This document shows, one piece after another, positions 1-8,947 of a stretch of DNA of 64,000 nucleotides (position 1 is its first letter; each line of letters opens with the position of its first letter). The notes beneath the pieces are model-generated. The model worked only from the letters and a program-made list of their open reading frames with translations, was not told the DNA's origin and did no database searches. Source of the stretch: Sulfuritalea sp. (GTDB lineage Bacteria; Pseudomonadota; Gammaproteobacteria; Burkholderiales; Rhodocyclaceae). The stretch covers positions 106,292 to 170,291 of the forward strand of contig JALHPU010000005.1 of NCBI GenBank assembly GCA_022842325.1. The letters run 5' to 3'. Both the position numbers and the translations under genes were made by a program.

Positions 1-927
1 GAATTGCCCGAGACGGTTGTAGATCAGCAAATAATCGAAATAGGACTCGACCACATACACATTGTCCTCGCTGTCCACTGCGACGCCCTTCGGCCGGGAA
101 AGGTCGCCGATGAACATGCCACGCTTGCCGATGGTGCCAAGGTAGCTGCCGCTAGCGGTCGAAAACACCTGGACGCGCGCATTCATGGTATCGGTAACGT
201 AGAGCTTTTCATTGGCGACCGCGATATGTGTCGGAAAGTTGAATTCGCCCGGCCCGTCACCGCGCGTACCCAGTTCTGCAAGCAATAATCCTTCCAGATT
301 GAAGATCTTGACCTGATGCGCGGACGCATCGGCGACATACAGCTTGCGCGCAAGCGGATCGTAGGCGACGCCGTTGGGACGGTCGAGGTGGTCCTTGCCG
401 ATGCTGGGAAGCGTCTGGCCATCCGGACCGAGACGGGCCACCAGCCCGAGATCCGCGTCAGCGACGAACGTCTGGCCGTCCGGTCCGATGGCGATCCCCA
501 CCGGGCTGACGAAGTCGACCAGGCCTTCGGCCTTGGACCAGACTTTCACTTCGGGCACGGTTTCGTCGAACATGAACACTGCGCCGCGACCGATGTCGGT
601 GACGTAAACACGACCCCTGTTATCCACGGCGCCGGATTGCGGGCGGTCGAGCACCATGGGTGGTGCCGGACCGGCGATGATGTCGAGCACCCGGAAAATG
701 CTGTTGACCACGCCCTCGCCGAACTCTTCGGGCCGATGGATGTTGGTCTCCCCGCGAAGTTCGCCCAGATAGACATAGCGCGGTACTTCGCCGTCGCTTG
801 CAGGCGGGAACATCAGGCGCCGGGTTTCCACGGTGCCATCAAGGCCCATGGAAAACACCGGCTTCTCGCGCAGACTGGAGCAAGCGGCGAGACAAAATGA
901 CAGCAAGGCCAGAATAAAAAATCTCAT
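1..927 (-). CDS. NHL-repeat lipoprotein, C-terminus cut by window edge
   Basis: I read an open frame from ATG at 927 down to base 1 with no stop, giving 309 residues of an incomplete protein. The N-terminus MRFFILALLSFCLAAC is a lipoprotein signal with lipobox LAAC, so the mature protein should be lipid-anchored. After about residue 90 there are repeated blocks such as GVAYDPLARKLYVADA and GEFNFPTHIAVANEKLYVTD, typical of NHL six-bladed beta-propeller repeats. It is the last visible gene of the minus-strand cytochrome cluster and resembles the NHL lipoprotein at 10148-11278. Such propellers usually act in protein binding; no enzymatic motif is visible. Its role with the cytochromes is inferred from position only. 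Confidence 0.8.
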   Translation of the reverse strand, partial: MRFFILALLSFCLAACSSLREKPVFSMGLDGTVETRRLMFPPASDGEVPRYVYLGELRGETNIHRPEEFGEGVVNSIFRVLDIIAGPAPPMVLDRPQSGAVDNRGRVYVTDIGRGAVFMFDETVPEVKVWSKAEGLVDFVSPVGIAIGPDGQTFVADADLGLVARLGPDGQTLPSIGKDHLDRPNGVAYDPLARKLYVADASAHQVKIFNLEGLLLAELGTRGDGPGEFNFPTHIAVANEKLYVTDTMNARVQVFSTASGSYLGTIGKRGMFIGDLSRPKGVAVDSEDNVYVVESYFDYLLIYNRLGQF

Positions 928-993
928 GTATTTGCAGCTGTAAGGGTCATGGGCGAAACCTTGCATCCCCGGGTCCGATTGCCTCGTGCGGGT

Positions 994-1950
994 TCATTTT
1001 CGATGCCGACGAATCCTGAATGCGGCGACGGTGCGGCTGGCTCCATCCGCAACGTACATCATGCCACCGGAAACCGAAATTTGATCGGGGGCGAGCAGAT
1101 TGAGTTCCGTTGCCGGAATGGTTTCCAGCCCCCCCTGGAAAACCCGCGAGATGCTTCTGTCGAAACCATCGAGTACATAAATTTCTCCTGCATCGGCGAC
1201 GAGCGCCTTCGGCAGCCGAATCTGCCCCGCAGCCAGTTGTCGCACCAGGCGTCCGGCACGCCACTCGCTGACGCATCGGCATTTGGCGTCGGCAATCAGC
1301 AAGCTGTCACCGAAAATTGCCATCGGGCCGGCGGCAGGAACGTCAAGATGCGCCAGCGCCATGCGACCCAGCGGCTCGATTTGATCCACCACGCTCCACA
1401 TGGCATCGACGGCGAACACGCGACCGCTCGAGCCGTCGACCGCGAAATCGAGATAACGACTGCTCGGCACCCGTGGATGCATAGCCGGTTGCGGACGACC
1501 GTCCAGGCCGTAGCGTTGAATCTCGCCACGCATGGCGTCGAGCACATACAGCGTGCCGTCGGGCGAACTGCGCAACAGGCTGCCGGCAGCGATCCTCACC
1601 CCAGGCAACGCGTGCATCAAGCCGCTGTTGCGCTCATAGCGAAACAAGCGTCGATGGCCCGCATCGGCAATGTAGATCGACCCCAGGCTGGCCACCACGG
1701 CCACCGGGAACATGAAGGGAAGATAAGTCTCCCGCCCCCCCGGCAAGGGATAGCCGGTGCCATCGGCCTTGTCGGTCAGGGTCGCACCGGTGATGCCGAA
1801 CGCCGGTTCCAGCCAATGCTCGGCTCTGGCGCGTGCCAGCGCCGTGCCGCCACAACCGACTATTGCCAGTGCGCCGGCGAGCGCCGCGCCGCGCAGGAGA
1901 AAGGCGCGGCGACTACCAGCGCCCGGGACCGCCGGTTTCATGACCGCCAT
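994..1950 (-). CDS. Beta-propeller lipoprotein with Tat-like signal
   Basis: 318 residues. Residues 13-33 read SRRAFLLRGAALAGALAIVGC, combining a twin-arginine motif (SRRAFL) with a lipobox ending in Cys33, so a folded lipoprotein exported by Tat is likely. The rest has repeated segments ending in YVLD, YVAD or IYIADAG, as in NHL/YncE-type propellers. The start at 1950 has an AGGA a few bases upstream; ATG at 1941 is an alternative. Its 5' end overlaps the end of the triheme gene at 1913-2296 by 38 bp, indicating translational coupling. No heme motif is present. The precise family was not recognised beyond beta-propeller. Confidence 0.75.
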   Translation of the reverse strand: MAVMKPAVPGAGSRRAFLLRGAALAGALAIVGCGGTALARARAEHWLEPAFGITGATLTDKADGTGYPLPGGRETYLPFMFPVAVVASLGSIYIADAGHRRLFRYERNSGLMHALPGVRIAAGSLLRSSPDGTLYVLDAMRGEIQRYGLDGRPQPAMHPRVPSSRYLDFAVDGSSGRVFAVDAMWSVVDQIEPLGRMALAHLDVPAAGPMAIFGDSLLIADAKCRCVSEWRAGRLVRQLAAGQIRLPKALVADAGEIYVLDGFDRSISRVFQGGLETIPATELNLLAPDQISVSGGMMYVADGASRTVAAFRIRRHRK

Positions 1951-2296
1951 AGATTCCTGTGGGCAAGCCGCGCTTGCCGGAGTGACACAAATCGCATTTA
2001 TCGGGCGCCCAGGCTATGTCGCCATTGTGACAGGCGCCGCAGAAGCGCCCCTCGACAATGTCGGCCATCGTGAAATCATTGCTGCCAACGCGCATCTTGA
2101 AGCCAAGTTCGGCATGGCAAACCTTGCAACGAAAGCGGATGCGGTGGAACCAATGGGGAAACACCACCGGCCGTACGCCCTCCTTTTCCGAACGTCGGTT
2201 CAGCACCACGTCCGCATACTCGGCCGCTGCCGGCGGTACCTCGCCGGCCAAGGCCACCAACAGCAGCAGCAGGATTCGGGCCTGGCGTGCAGCCAT
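1913..2296 (-). CDS. Triheme c7-like periplasmic cytochrome (type A)
   Basis: The frame extends upstream, but the real start is ATG at 2296, which follows the previous gene's stop as TGATG and begins a clean signal peptide (LLLLLVALAGEVPPAAA). The mature protein of about 100 residues has three heme motifs, CKVCH, CGACH and CDLCH, and the distinctive block FPHWFHRIRFRCKVCH, where the histidines before the first motif are candidate distal ligands. Length and heme number fit small cytochrome c7-type periplasmic electron carriers. It is a close paralogue of the protein at 4784-5194. A role in shuttling electrons between inner membrane and outer-membrane conduit is inferred from family and neighbours. 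Confidence 0.85.
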   Translation of the reverse strand: MAARQARILLLLLVALAGEVPPAAAEYADVVLNRRSEKEGVRPVVFPHWFHRIRFRCKVCHAELGFKMRVGSNDFTMADIVEGRFCGACHNGDIAWAPDKCDLCHSGKRGLPTGIYGGHETGGPGRW

Positions 2297-2853
2297 CACC
2301 GCGGTGGCACCGCACCGGGCGGAATCGCGATCGGCAATGTCGGCCTCAGCACGTTCCCCGGCCGCGCCACGCTGTGGCAACGAAAACATTCGGTCAAGGG
2401 AAAGGCCACCGCGCCATGGCATACGCCGCACTGCTCACCCTCGAGGATGGCCAGCATGGAGAACTGGTTGGCGCCCGCCTCGGCCTTGAACAAATGATCA
2501 TGGCAATTGGCGCAATCCAGCCACTGGGTATGCTGGCGATGCGGAAACCTGACGATGGGCATGCCACCCTTCAGGTTGAGCAGGACATCCGAGTCATAGA
2601 CCCGAATCTTGGTGTCGGGACGAATGCTGGCGCGCGGATTGATTTCGCTTTTCTCCAGAGCCTGAACCCAGCGCACCATGTTTCCGGCGTTGTCCGGGGT
2701 CAGTTTAGAAAGCGCCGCGCCGGGCTCCTGCAATTCTTTCACACCGGGACCGCGGGGATCGTGAATGCCATCCTTGCGCAGCGTCTCCCAACCCTGGGCC
2801 TGGACGGAAAAGCTCGCCAAAACCGCAACAGCGGCGGCGAGCCCAATGCGCAT
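2296..2853 (-). CDS. Triheme c7-like periplasmic cytochrome (type B)
   Basis: 185 residues starting at ATG 2853 (MRIGLAAAVAVLASFSVQAQ, a signal peptide); upstream in-frame ATGs lie inside the preceding gene. Three heme motifs, CANCH, CGVCH and CFRCH, cluster in the C-terminal half after the block RFPHRQHTQWLDCANCH. The N-terminal half has GIHDPRGPG and a NMVRWVQALEKSEINPR segment that is shared almost block for block with the fusion protein at 3767-4771, so the two are paralogues. It begins 4 bp after the stop of 2858-3754 and its stop overlaps the next start by one base. Periplasmic electron transfer is the expected role. Confidence 0.85.
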   Translation of the reverse strand: MRIGLAAAVAVLASFSVQAQGWETLRKDGIHDPRGPGVKELQEPGAALSKLTPDNAGNMVRWVQALEKSEINPRASIRPDTKIRVYDSDVLLNLKGGMPIVRFPHRQHTQWLDCANCHDHLFKAEAGANQFSMLAILEGEQCGVCHGAVAFPLTECFRCHSVARPGNVLRPTLPIAIPPGAVPPR

Positions 2854-2857
2854 GGCT

Positions 2858-3754
2858 TTATCCAGGGATATAAATACCCGCATTGCGAATTGCGCGCACC
2901 AGCTCCGCGGTTGAATCCTCCAGCAGTTTGACCGCCTCGTCGTAGGCTTTGCGCGATGCTGCATCATCTGCCTTGATCCGCATTTCCTGTGCCTTGGAAA
3001 GATAGGCCTGAATCATGTCCCCGCTCGCCTTCTTGTCATCGACCAGCACTTTGATCAGCATCTGGTGCGTATTGTTCCGGTCGATTTCGTAGTGGTATTC
3101 CTCTTCCTTGTTGGCGAAGTTGAGCGAGCGCGTCAAGGTATCGCCGCTGCGCAGGCTGGTCAGGCCGGCTTTGGCCACCAGGTAGCCGCGGTCGATTTCA
3201 GTGCGCGCCTCCTTGAACTTGCGTTCCTTCGCCAAAGCTGCACCTGCTGCAATCGATTTTTCGATCTGCGCCACCGTGCCGGCGACACCCTTGGCGGCTT
3301 TCTCGTCCGAAACCCGCTTGTAGGCACCGAGCAAGGCCTGCACACTTTCCAGTTGCAGCAGGTAATCGTTCTCAAGCTTTTTCACGGACACTTCTTCCGG
3401 CGCGGCGAAGCGGACGGCATCGAAAAAGGTCGAACGCGACTCGGCCAGCAAAGCCGAAGCCTTTTCGAGATTACCCTGCTCCAGCGCGGCCTTGGCGGCA
3501 CGATGCAACTCGCGCGCTCGGTCACGGCGCTGCATGGCTTCGGGCGCCTTGCTCGACTCAATCTGACGCGCAGCCGAAGAGCTTTCCAGCAGTTTTGCGA
3601 CAGAATCGAGATTCGACGACAGTTGTCCCTTGTCGATCTTGTTACCGGCCAGTCGCGACGCGGCGGTTTCGGGCGTGGCCGCAGGCGTGGTGGTCTGTGC
3701 CAGCACTAAAGCAGAGAACATGACGGGAATCAGCAGGAAAACAAACTTGTTCAT
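2858..3754 (-). CDS. Periplasmic helical (coiled-coil or TPR-like) protein
   Basis: 298 residues with a signal peptide (MNKFVFLLIPVMFSALVLAQ). The mature chain is charged and predicted helical, rich in Ala, Lys, Glu and Leu, with repeats resembling TPR-type helix pairs (AAKAALEQGNLEKASALLAES, AYDEAVKLLEDSTAELVRA). It contains no heme motif, no cysteine pair and no membrane helix after the signal. It sits between two cytochrome genes with spacings of 12 and 4 bp, so it is surely co-transcribed with them. I do not recognise the family; a scaffold or chaperone for the cytochromes is a guess from context. Confidence 0.8.
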   Translation of the reverse strand: MNKFVFLLIPVMFSALVLAQTTTPAATPETAASRLAGNKIDKGQLSSNLDSVAKLLESSSAARQIESSKAPEAMQRRDRARELHRAAKAALEQGNLEKASALLAESRSTFFDAVRFAAPEEVSVKKLENDYLLQLESVQALLGAYKRVSDEKAAKGVAGTVAQIEKSIAAGAALAKERKFKEARTEIDRGYLVAKAGLTSLRSGDTLTRSLNFANKEEEYHYEIDRNNTHQMLIKVLVDDKKASGDMIQAYLSKAQEMRIKADDAASRKAYDEAVKLLEDSTAELVRAIRNAGIYIPG

Positions 3755-3766
3755 GATTGGGCCTCT

Positions 3767-4771
3767 TTACTTCGCCGGCGCCGCAGCCGCCTGCGCCGGA
3801 CGGGTGTCCTTCTTCTTCGAATGGCATAGGCGGCACTCTGAAACCGGGAACGCCACCTTGCCGTGACAGACGCCGCACTTTTCTCCCAGCAGGATCGCGG
3901 CCATGCTGATTGCATTGGCACCTTTCTGCGGAGTGAAAATCGCCGGATGGCAATTCGAGCAGTCGAGCCACTCGGTGTGCTGCTTGTGCGGGTAGACCAC
4001 ATCGGGCATCGATCCCTTGACCTCACGCACGATATTGAGGTCGACGATCACCGGAGTGGCATTCGGGTCCTGTTTGTCCCAGCGCGGATTGATCTTCCCC
4101 TCCTCGATGGCCTTGACCCAATTAACGCGATTGCCGACCAGACTTTTCGGCAAGGGTCCATAGGCCGCCAACGGCGCCATCAGGGCCATCGTCCCGTCGT
4201 TGGCCGGATCGTGGATGCCATCTTCGGCGGGAGGGGGATTGCGCTTGCCGATCGGCTTCAACAGACGGTTGAAGGAATTGATGTCGGCCGATGACGCGCC
4301 GGATGTATTCGAGGACACATCGACTGGAGCGGATGCTGCGGCAGGTACTGCAGCCACGGCAGGTACGGCCACTTGCGCCGCAGGAGCCGGAGCGGCCACG
4401 GTCGCCGCGGGTTTTGCCGGAGCGACGGCCGCAGCAGCCGGCGCCGGCTTGGCGGCACTGCCTTTGACGGCAGCCAGCATGTAATCCACCGCCGCCTTGA
4501 CGTCGCCATCCGACGCGCCGGTGTTGCCGCCCTTGGCCGGCATGCCCTTGGGTGTACCCTTCAGAGCGCTGGTGTACAAACGCGCCGTGCCGGCGGCAAT
4601 GCGCGGCTGCCAGTCCGCGGCGTTGCCGAGCCGTGGCGCACCGGCAATTCCTGCCGCGTGACAGACTGCACAGGTCTTGGCGTAAAGATCCTTGCCGACG
4701 TCGGCCGCAATTGCAGAAGCGGCCCAAAGCAACGAGGCCAGCGCGGGAAGAACAATTCGTTCGATTTTCAT
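3767..4771 (-). CDS. Tetraheme fusion: class I cytochrome c plus triheme c7-like domain
   Basis: 334 residues. After a signal peptide (to about 22), residues 23-105 form a class I cytochrome c of the c5 type: CAVCH and a later MPAKGG with the likely Met ligand. An Ala/Pro-rich linker of about 60 residues follows, and then a type B triheme domain with CSNCH, CGVCH and CRLCH preceded by YPHKQHTEWLDCSNCH. The C-terminal domain matches 2296-2853. The linker would let the monoheme head reach a partner, for example a quinol oxidase complex or a barrel-bound cytochrome. The fusion looks intact, with one continuous frame. It lies 12 bp downstream of the type A triheme gene. Confidence 0.87.
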   Translation of the reverse strand: MKIERIVLPALASLLWAASAIAADVGKDLYAKTCAVCHAAGIAGAPRLGNAADWQPRIAAGTARLYTSALKGTPKGMPAKGGNTGASDGDVKAAVDYMLAAVKGSAAKPAPAAAAVAPAKPAATVAAPAPAAQVAVPAVAAVPAAASAPVDVSSNTSGASSADINSFNRLLKPIGKRNPPPAEDGIHDPANDGTMALMAPLAAYGPLPKSLVGNRVNWVKAIEEGKINPRWDKQDPNATPVIVDLNIVREVKGSMPDVVYPHKQHTEWLDCSNCHPAIFTPQKGANAISMAAILLGEKCGVCHGKVAFPVSECRLCHSKKKDTRPAQAAAAPAK

Positions 4772-4783
4772 GATCGCGCGTCC

Positions 4784-5194
4784 TTATTTCTTTTGAAGCG
4801 CTGCAGGAGCAAGTTTCTGGATCGTGCTTTCGTGCACCTGGGTCGGCGTACCCGGTTTGGCCGAATGACACAGATTGCAGTTCTCGACCGACCAGGCGAG
4901 TTCGCCGTTGTGGCAGGCGCCACAGAACTGGCCGTCGATGATCTTCACCATGTTGATCTCGTTGCCACCCGCCTTGAACTTGAAGCCGAGGTCGGCATGA
5001 CAAACCTTGCAGCGAAAGCGCACGCGATGAAACCAGTGCGGGAAGATCGCCGGCCGCATGCCCGCTGCGTCGGAATAGTTATTCATCACGATATCGCCGT
5101 ATTCGGCATGCGCCTCATCGACATCGACCATCAGCACCGCGACCAGCGCCAATACGACCAGCAGCAATCGCCGCCAGATAGATTTTTCTGACAT
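4784..5194 (-). CDS. Triheme c7-like periplasmic cytochrome (type A paralogue)
   Basis: 136 residues from ATG at 5194, chosen over the longer frame because AGAGGAAAATC precedes it and it opens a standard signal peptide (RRLLLVVLALVAVLMVDVDEAHA). Three heme motifs, CKVCH, CGACH and CNLCH, follow IFPHWFHRVRFRCKVCH. Alignment by eye with the protein at 1913-2296 is nearly colinear over the whole mature domain, so the type A and type B genes occur as two pairs. It lies 51 bp after the stop-proximal end of the barrel gene's upstream side and directly follows that gene in transcription, which suggests that it is the carrier closest to the outer-membrane barrel. Confidence 0.86.
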   Translation of the reverse strand: MSEKSIWRRLLLVVLALVAVLMVDVDEAHAEYGDIVMNNYSDAAGMRPAIFPHWFHRVRFRCKVCHADLGFKFKAGGNEINMVKIIDGQFCGACHNGELAWSVENCNLCHSAKPGTPTQVHESTIQKLAPAALQKK

Positions 5195-5245
5195 GATTTT
5201 CCTCTTTGCAAACCCAGGGCGGAAGTTTAGCCCACAGAACATCGC

Positions 5246-7561
5246 TTACCAGCGTCCGTCGAAAAAACCGTCGAACTCACGGTTAACGGAGCCGAAGATA
5301 GAAGCACTTTTCCTGCCAGCCTGTTCGATCATGGCGTGATTCAGACGAAATGTCAGGCGACCTATCCTGTAATCCAGCAATTGCTGAAACGAAAAGCTTT
5401 GCTGCGCCTGATTGCCGAGCGGGTCTGAGCCGACCAACCGGGTGCTGGACTGGCTGTTGATCCAGAGCACGCTGGCGTTGTAATTCAGATTGCGGATCGA
5501 GAATGGACTGCTGTGCGCATAGCCAAGACTGAAACTGCCGCTCGTCTGGCTCTGGTTGTCATTGCTTAGCAGACCATTGACCACTTCCTGCTGTGCGTTG
5601 GTACCGACGAAGTTCTGGCTCCAGTTCAGGTTGGCATTGGCCGTCAGCGCCGCCCTGGAACTGATCTGGTACTGCCCGTTGCCCACCAGATTCATGTTGC
5701 GATAGTGATTGTTTCCCGATTGCCCGGTACTGATGTTGTCGGAGAAGTTAGCACTCAGGCTGACCGTCAGGGCCTCGCCATAGCCCGCACGCCAGGCCGC
5801 ACCAAGACTGTGCGACAGCGCCGTCGCCGGCCCCGCCTGGGTCTGGTTATAGGACAGGATCTGACCGGCATTCAGATTCAGGGCCTGGGCTTCGCTGATC
5901 ACGAGTGTCCGCGTCAGGTTGTGACCGGCCGAGGTGCTGAGGCCAACAGAGTTGCCACCCTGGGTGGCGACGTTGCCGCTCAAGCCAGCGCCGAGGTTCC
6001 AGCCGTAACTGTAATCCCCGAACTTGCGCGGGTCACCCGTATACGAGGCGTTAGCGCCTGCCCCCCCCGAGGTGACACGACCAACGACCGAGGATGTCGA
6101 GGCCACGAAGGCATTCCCCGACGCCGACAGGTTATTGCTGAAGCGGTAACTGGTGGCCAGGTTTGCGGCCAGAGTCTGCTGACTCATGACCTCGTCCGCC
6201 AGAATGATTTGCGTCTGCGTGAAACTGCCGCCACCGGTCAGGGTCAGCGGCAGATCCTCAATTGGTCGCCAGATAAAATTGGTGGCCGCGAGCAGAACCC
6301 TTGAATCATTGCGGGCCAGGGTGTCACCGACGAACTGGTCGCGCCGCGTGCTGGCCAGGGCAAGGGTATTGCCAATGCTGAGATCTTCATGAACCGTCCA
6401 ACTGTGGCTGGCATTTGCGTTCAGCAGGCGTGACGTCTGGCCGCCAAGATCACTGGTGGACGGCGTGAAGGCCAGACTGGCATTCAGGCTGTGATCACCT
6501 TCCAGATAATGATCCGGATCGAAAACCCGTCGCGCCGAGAAACTGCCGTTGAGGGAGGAGTTCTGGCTGGTGCTGGTGCCACTTACATAGCTGTTGCGGT
6601 TGTAACTGGCGCTATAAGTATCGCCGACCTCCGTCCGATACTGCTGACGCAAGCCGAGGGATGTGTTGGTGGTGGGCGCCCGGTTCTCCCCGGCCCGCGA
6701 TTCCGACGTCCCGTGATTGAAGGTTGCGCTGAAGGGGAAACGACTGACCGGGAAGACATTGACACTACCGCCGAAATTGAGTCCGCTGCTGTCACTCTTC
6801 ACTACCGGCCCGCTCGCTGGGGTGAACGTGCTATCGGTGGAATTCATCCCGAAAACTCCCGACCATTGGGCGATGTAAGGCGCACCAATGAAACTGTTGG
6901 CCTGGACGTTCAATGTGTTGTGGATGCTCAGGCTCTTCGCGCCGTCATCGGAACCAAAATAATTGCCGCTGCTACCGGAATTTCCTACCCAGCGGATCGG
7001 CGCCATCACCCAGGTTTCGCCGCTCAAATCCGGGAGTCCGGAATCCGCGGACTTTGCCGTACCGGTTGCCGGCCGTTCAGCGCCCGCGGGGGCGCGCCGC
7101 GCGCCCGCCACCGCTGGTGTCGGATCGAAGGGCACCGGCGCTTCGGGTTGGTCCGGTCCGTCGCCCGAATCGCCATCCCTGCCGCGCCCCGAAGGAGTGG
7201 CTCGGCCCTCCGCCGCTGCGCGCGCTGCGCGCGCAGCGCGGAATGTGCGCGACGGGGAGCCGGTGGCCGGCGCAGTTGCCGCCGGCTGCAGCAAGATCGT
7301 CAGGGACAGGCGAACTGGACCCTCTGCCACGGCGGGACGCCATGCATCGCGTGCCGGCTTGCGTCGCTCGGACTTGCGCCGTTCGCCAAGTTGCAACGAC
7401 AGCCGCAAGGCCGGCGGTGCGTCGCTCAGGCCTGGCGCCAGCCCGCTTCTCGACGCGGTGTCAGCGGCCCAGGCCTCACCGCTGCAAATTGCGCCGCCCA
7501 AGGCGCCGGCCAGCAAGCGCCAGAGTTGCGCGCGGCGAAAGGTCGGCTGACCATTCCTCAC
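5246..7561 (-). CDS. Outer-membrane beta-barrel, putative porin of a porin-cytochrome conduit
   Basis: 771 residues with a signal peptide cut after about residue 33 (GEAWA-ADT). Residues 35-190 are low-complexity, Arg/Ala/Pro rich and probably periplasmic or disordered. From about residue 200 to the end there are alternating polar/hydrophobic strands with many Asn, Ser, Thr and Gly residues, ending in FDGFFDGRW with a terminal aromatic, the usual signal for BAM-dependent insertion. No CXXCH is present. It is about the size of MtrB/PioB-like barrels, but I see no clear MtrB signature, so homology is unproven. The cytochrome genes follow immediately, hence the conduit assignment. Confidence 0.75.
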   Translation of the reverse strand: MRNGQPTFRRAQLWRLLAGALGGAICSGEAWAADTASRSGLAPGLSDAPPALRLSLQLGERRKSERRKPARDAWRPAVAEGPVRLSLTILLQPAATAPATGSPSRTFRAARAARAAAEGRATPSGRGRDGDSGDGPDQPEAPVPFDPTPAVAGARRAPAGAERPATGTAKSADSGLPDLSGETWVMAPIRWVGNSGSSGNYFGSDDGAKSLSIHNTLNVQANSFIGAPYIAQWSGVFGMNSTDSTFTPASGPVVKSDSSGLNFGGSVNVFPVSRFPFSATFNHGTSESRAGENRAPTTNTSLGLRQQYRTEVGDTYSASYNRNSYVSGTSTSQNSSLNGSFSARRVFDPDHYLEGDHSLNASLAFTPSTSDLGGQTSRLLNANASHSWTVHEDLSIGNTLALASTRRDQFVGDTLARNDSRVLLAATNFIWRPIEDLPLTLTGGGSFTQTQIILADEVMSQQTLAANLATSYRFSNNLSASGNAFVASTSSVVGRVTSGGAGANASYTGDPRKFGDYSYGWNLGAGLSGNVATQGGNSVGLSTSAGHNLTRTLVISEAQALNLNAGQILSYNQTQAGPATALSHSLGAAWRAGYGEALTVSLSANFSDNISTGQSGNNHYRNMNLVGNGQYQISSRAALTANANLNWSQNFVGTNAQQEVVNGLLSNDNQSQTSGSFSLGYAHSSPFSIRNLNYNASVLWINSQSSTRLVGSDPLGNQAQQSFSFQQLLDYRIGRLTFRLNHAMIEQAGRKSASIFGSVNREFDGFFDGRW

Positions 7562-7792
7562 GGAGCACTCTTGCGCAAAGCAGGGACTGGCGTCATCCTG
7601 GAAATCTCGAATTAGCTAAGCAGAACACAGACAACGCGGGCGCAAAGAACGCGCCACCCGGATGAATCGCCCCTTTCCAAGGCACGCGCCGCTCGCGGCA
7701 ATCCCACTCTGCGACTCCGTAAAGCCTGGTTGCAGTGCTTGCGAAATAGCACTGCCATTGTAGGACAGACTTCAGTCTGCCTTGCCCGCCTT
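7562..7792. other. Intergenic gap with a short inverted repeat
   Basis: No gene is visible between the barrel start and the ppiC stop. Bases 7763-7781 contain an inverted repeat (GACAGACTTCAGTCTGCC) flanked by TTGTAGG, which could be a weak terminator for ppiC or a dispersed repeat unit. A promoter for the barrel operon would have to lie here, but I cannot name convincing hexamers. Confidence 0.4.
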
Positions 7793-8818
7793 TTACTTCG
7801 CTGACGCAGGCGCCGCTGGCGGTTCGTGGATCACGATACTCGCCGTGCCCCTGAGCTTGACCACCAAATCCTGCCAGGCCTTTTCTTTGCGCTCACGGTG
7901 CAACAAGTCCGCGGCGCGCTCGGCGACCCGGCTGAATTCCTGCAACTTGGGCGGAATCCTGTCATCCAGGCGAAATACTCCAACGCCCTGCAGCATTTGA
8001 ATCGGCTCGCTCACCTCGCCGGCCTTGAACTGATCGACCTTCGCCTGCAGGGCTTCGGGCAGCATGCCCCGGTGCAGGTAGCCCATGTCGCCGCCTTGCT
8101 CGGCGCTGCCGTCCTTGGATGCCATGCGCGCCAGTTCGCCAAAATCGGCGCCGCCCCGAATACGCCGCACGATGCCTTCCGCCTCCCGCATCGCCGCGTC
8201 CCACACCGGCTGTGCCGAAGACGGATCGACCGCCAGCAGAATGGTATGCAGTCGAACTTTCTCGGGTTCGGTAAACAGCGCAGGCCGGGCCGCGTAGAAC
8301 GCCTTGACCTCCTCGGCACTGGGTGCGGGAACATCGCGCACCACCTGCTCCAGCCGACTCAGCCGGTCTTGCTGATCCAACTGCTGGCGCAGGCCGGGCA
8401 GCATCGCTTCACGACTTTTCTGCCAGTTGGGATTGGATGCGTAGCGCTGATCGTAGACCTGGATCTGCTTTTCGACCTCCGCACTGTCGGCGGCGATGCC
8501 GCGGCGCTCGATCTCCTCGAGAAACAGGATACGATCGATCAGCTTGTCGCTGACCTCCTTGCGTGCCTGCACCAGTTGCTCCTGCGGCACCTGGCCGTGA
8601 TAAAACTTCTGCCGCAGGAACGTCGCATAGGCGGAGTGAAACTCGGCCTGGGTCACCGGTTTGCCATTGACCGTCGCGTACAGCGGCAGGACGGTAGCCG
8701 CCGCTGGAGTGGCCGCCGCCGCAACCGGCTTGACCGCTTGTGCAAAAGCGATGGGGAATGACAAGCATGTCGCCAACACGATGCCGGCCACGGCCGACCC
8801 GCCATTTTTCAATTTCAT
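7793..8818 (-). CDS. PpiC/parvulin-type peptidyl-prolyl cis-trans isomerase
   Basis: 341 residues: signal peptide (to about 26), an N-terminal helical SurA/PrsA-like part (LYATVNGKPVTQAEF to about 190), and a parvulin domain at about 195-300 with the conserved blocks VRLHTILLAV, GADFGELARMASKDGSAEQGGDMGYLHRG and QMLQGVGVFRLDD. The family isomerises Xaa-Pro bonds and chaperones exported proteins. A PPIase next to a barrel and multiheme cytochromes is a recurring arrangement in extracellular electron transfer loci, where it is presumed to help the barrel or cytochromes to fold. Its start has AGGAAAGGTGAGAA upstream. Confidence 0.88.
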   Translation of the reverse strand: MKLKNGGSAVAGIVLATCLSFPIAFAQAVKPVAAAATPAAATVLPLYATVNGKPVTQAEFHSAYATFLRQKFYHGQVPQEQLVQARKEVSDKLIDRILFLEEIERRGIAADSAEVEKQIQVYDQRYASNPNWQKSREAMLPGLRQQLDQQDRLSRLEQVVRDVPAPSAEEVKAFYAARPALFTEPEKVRLHTILLAVDPSSAQPVWDAAMREAEGIVRRIRGGADFGELARMASKDGSAEQGGDMGYLHRGMLPEALQAKVDQFKAGEVSEPIQMLQGVGVFRLDDRIPPKLQEFSRVAERAADLLHRERKEKAWQDLVVKLRGTASIVIHEPPAAPASAK

Positions 8819-8947
8819 TTCTCACCTTTCCTGTATTGCTGCGCACGACCGCAGCATGCTCGAGAATCATTTCAAAAACAGCCATGATACCCCGTGGCGA
8901 TGGCCCACTGCCGCTCGCCCCGCGCAAGACTCACCCCGTTACGGATA

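Noticed and set aside
4200..4484. Ala/Gly-rich plus-strand frame
   Set aside because: Antisense to the Ala/Pro linker of the fusion cytochrome.
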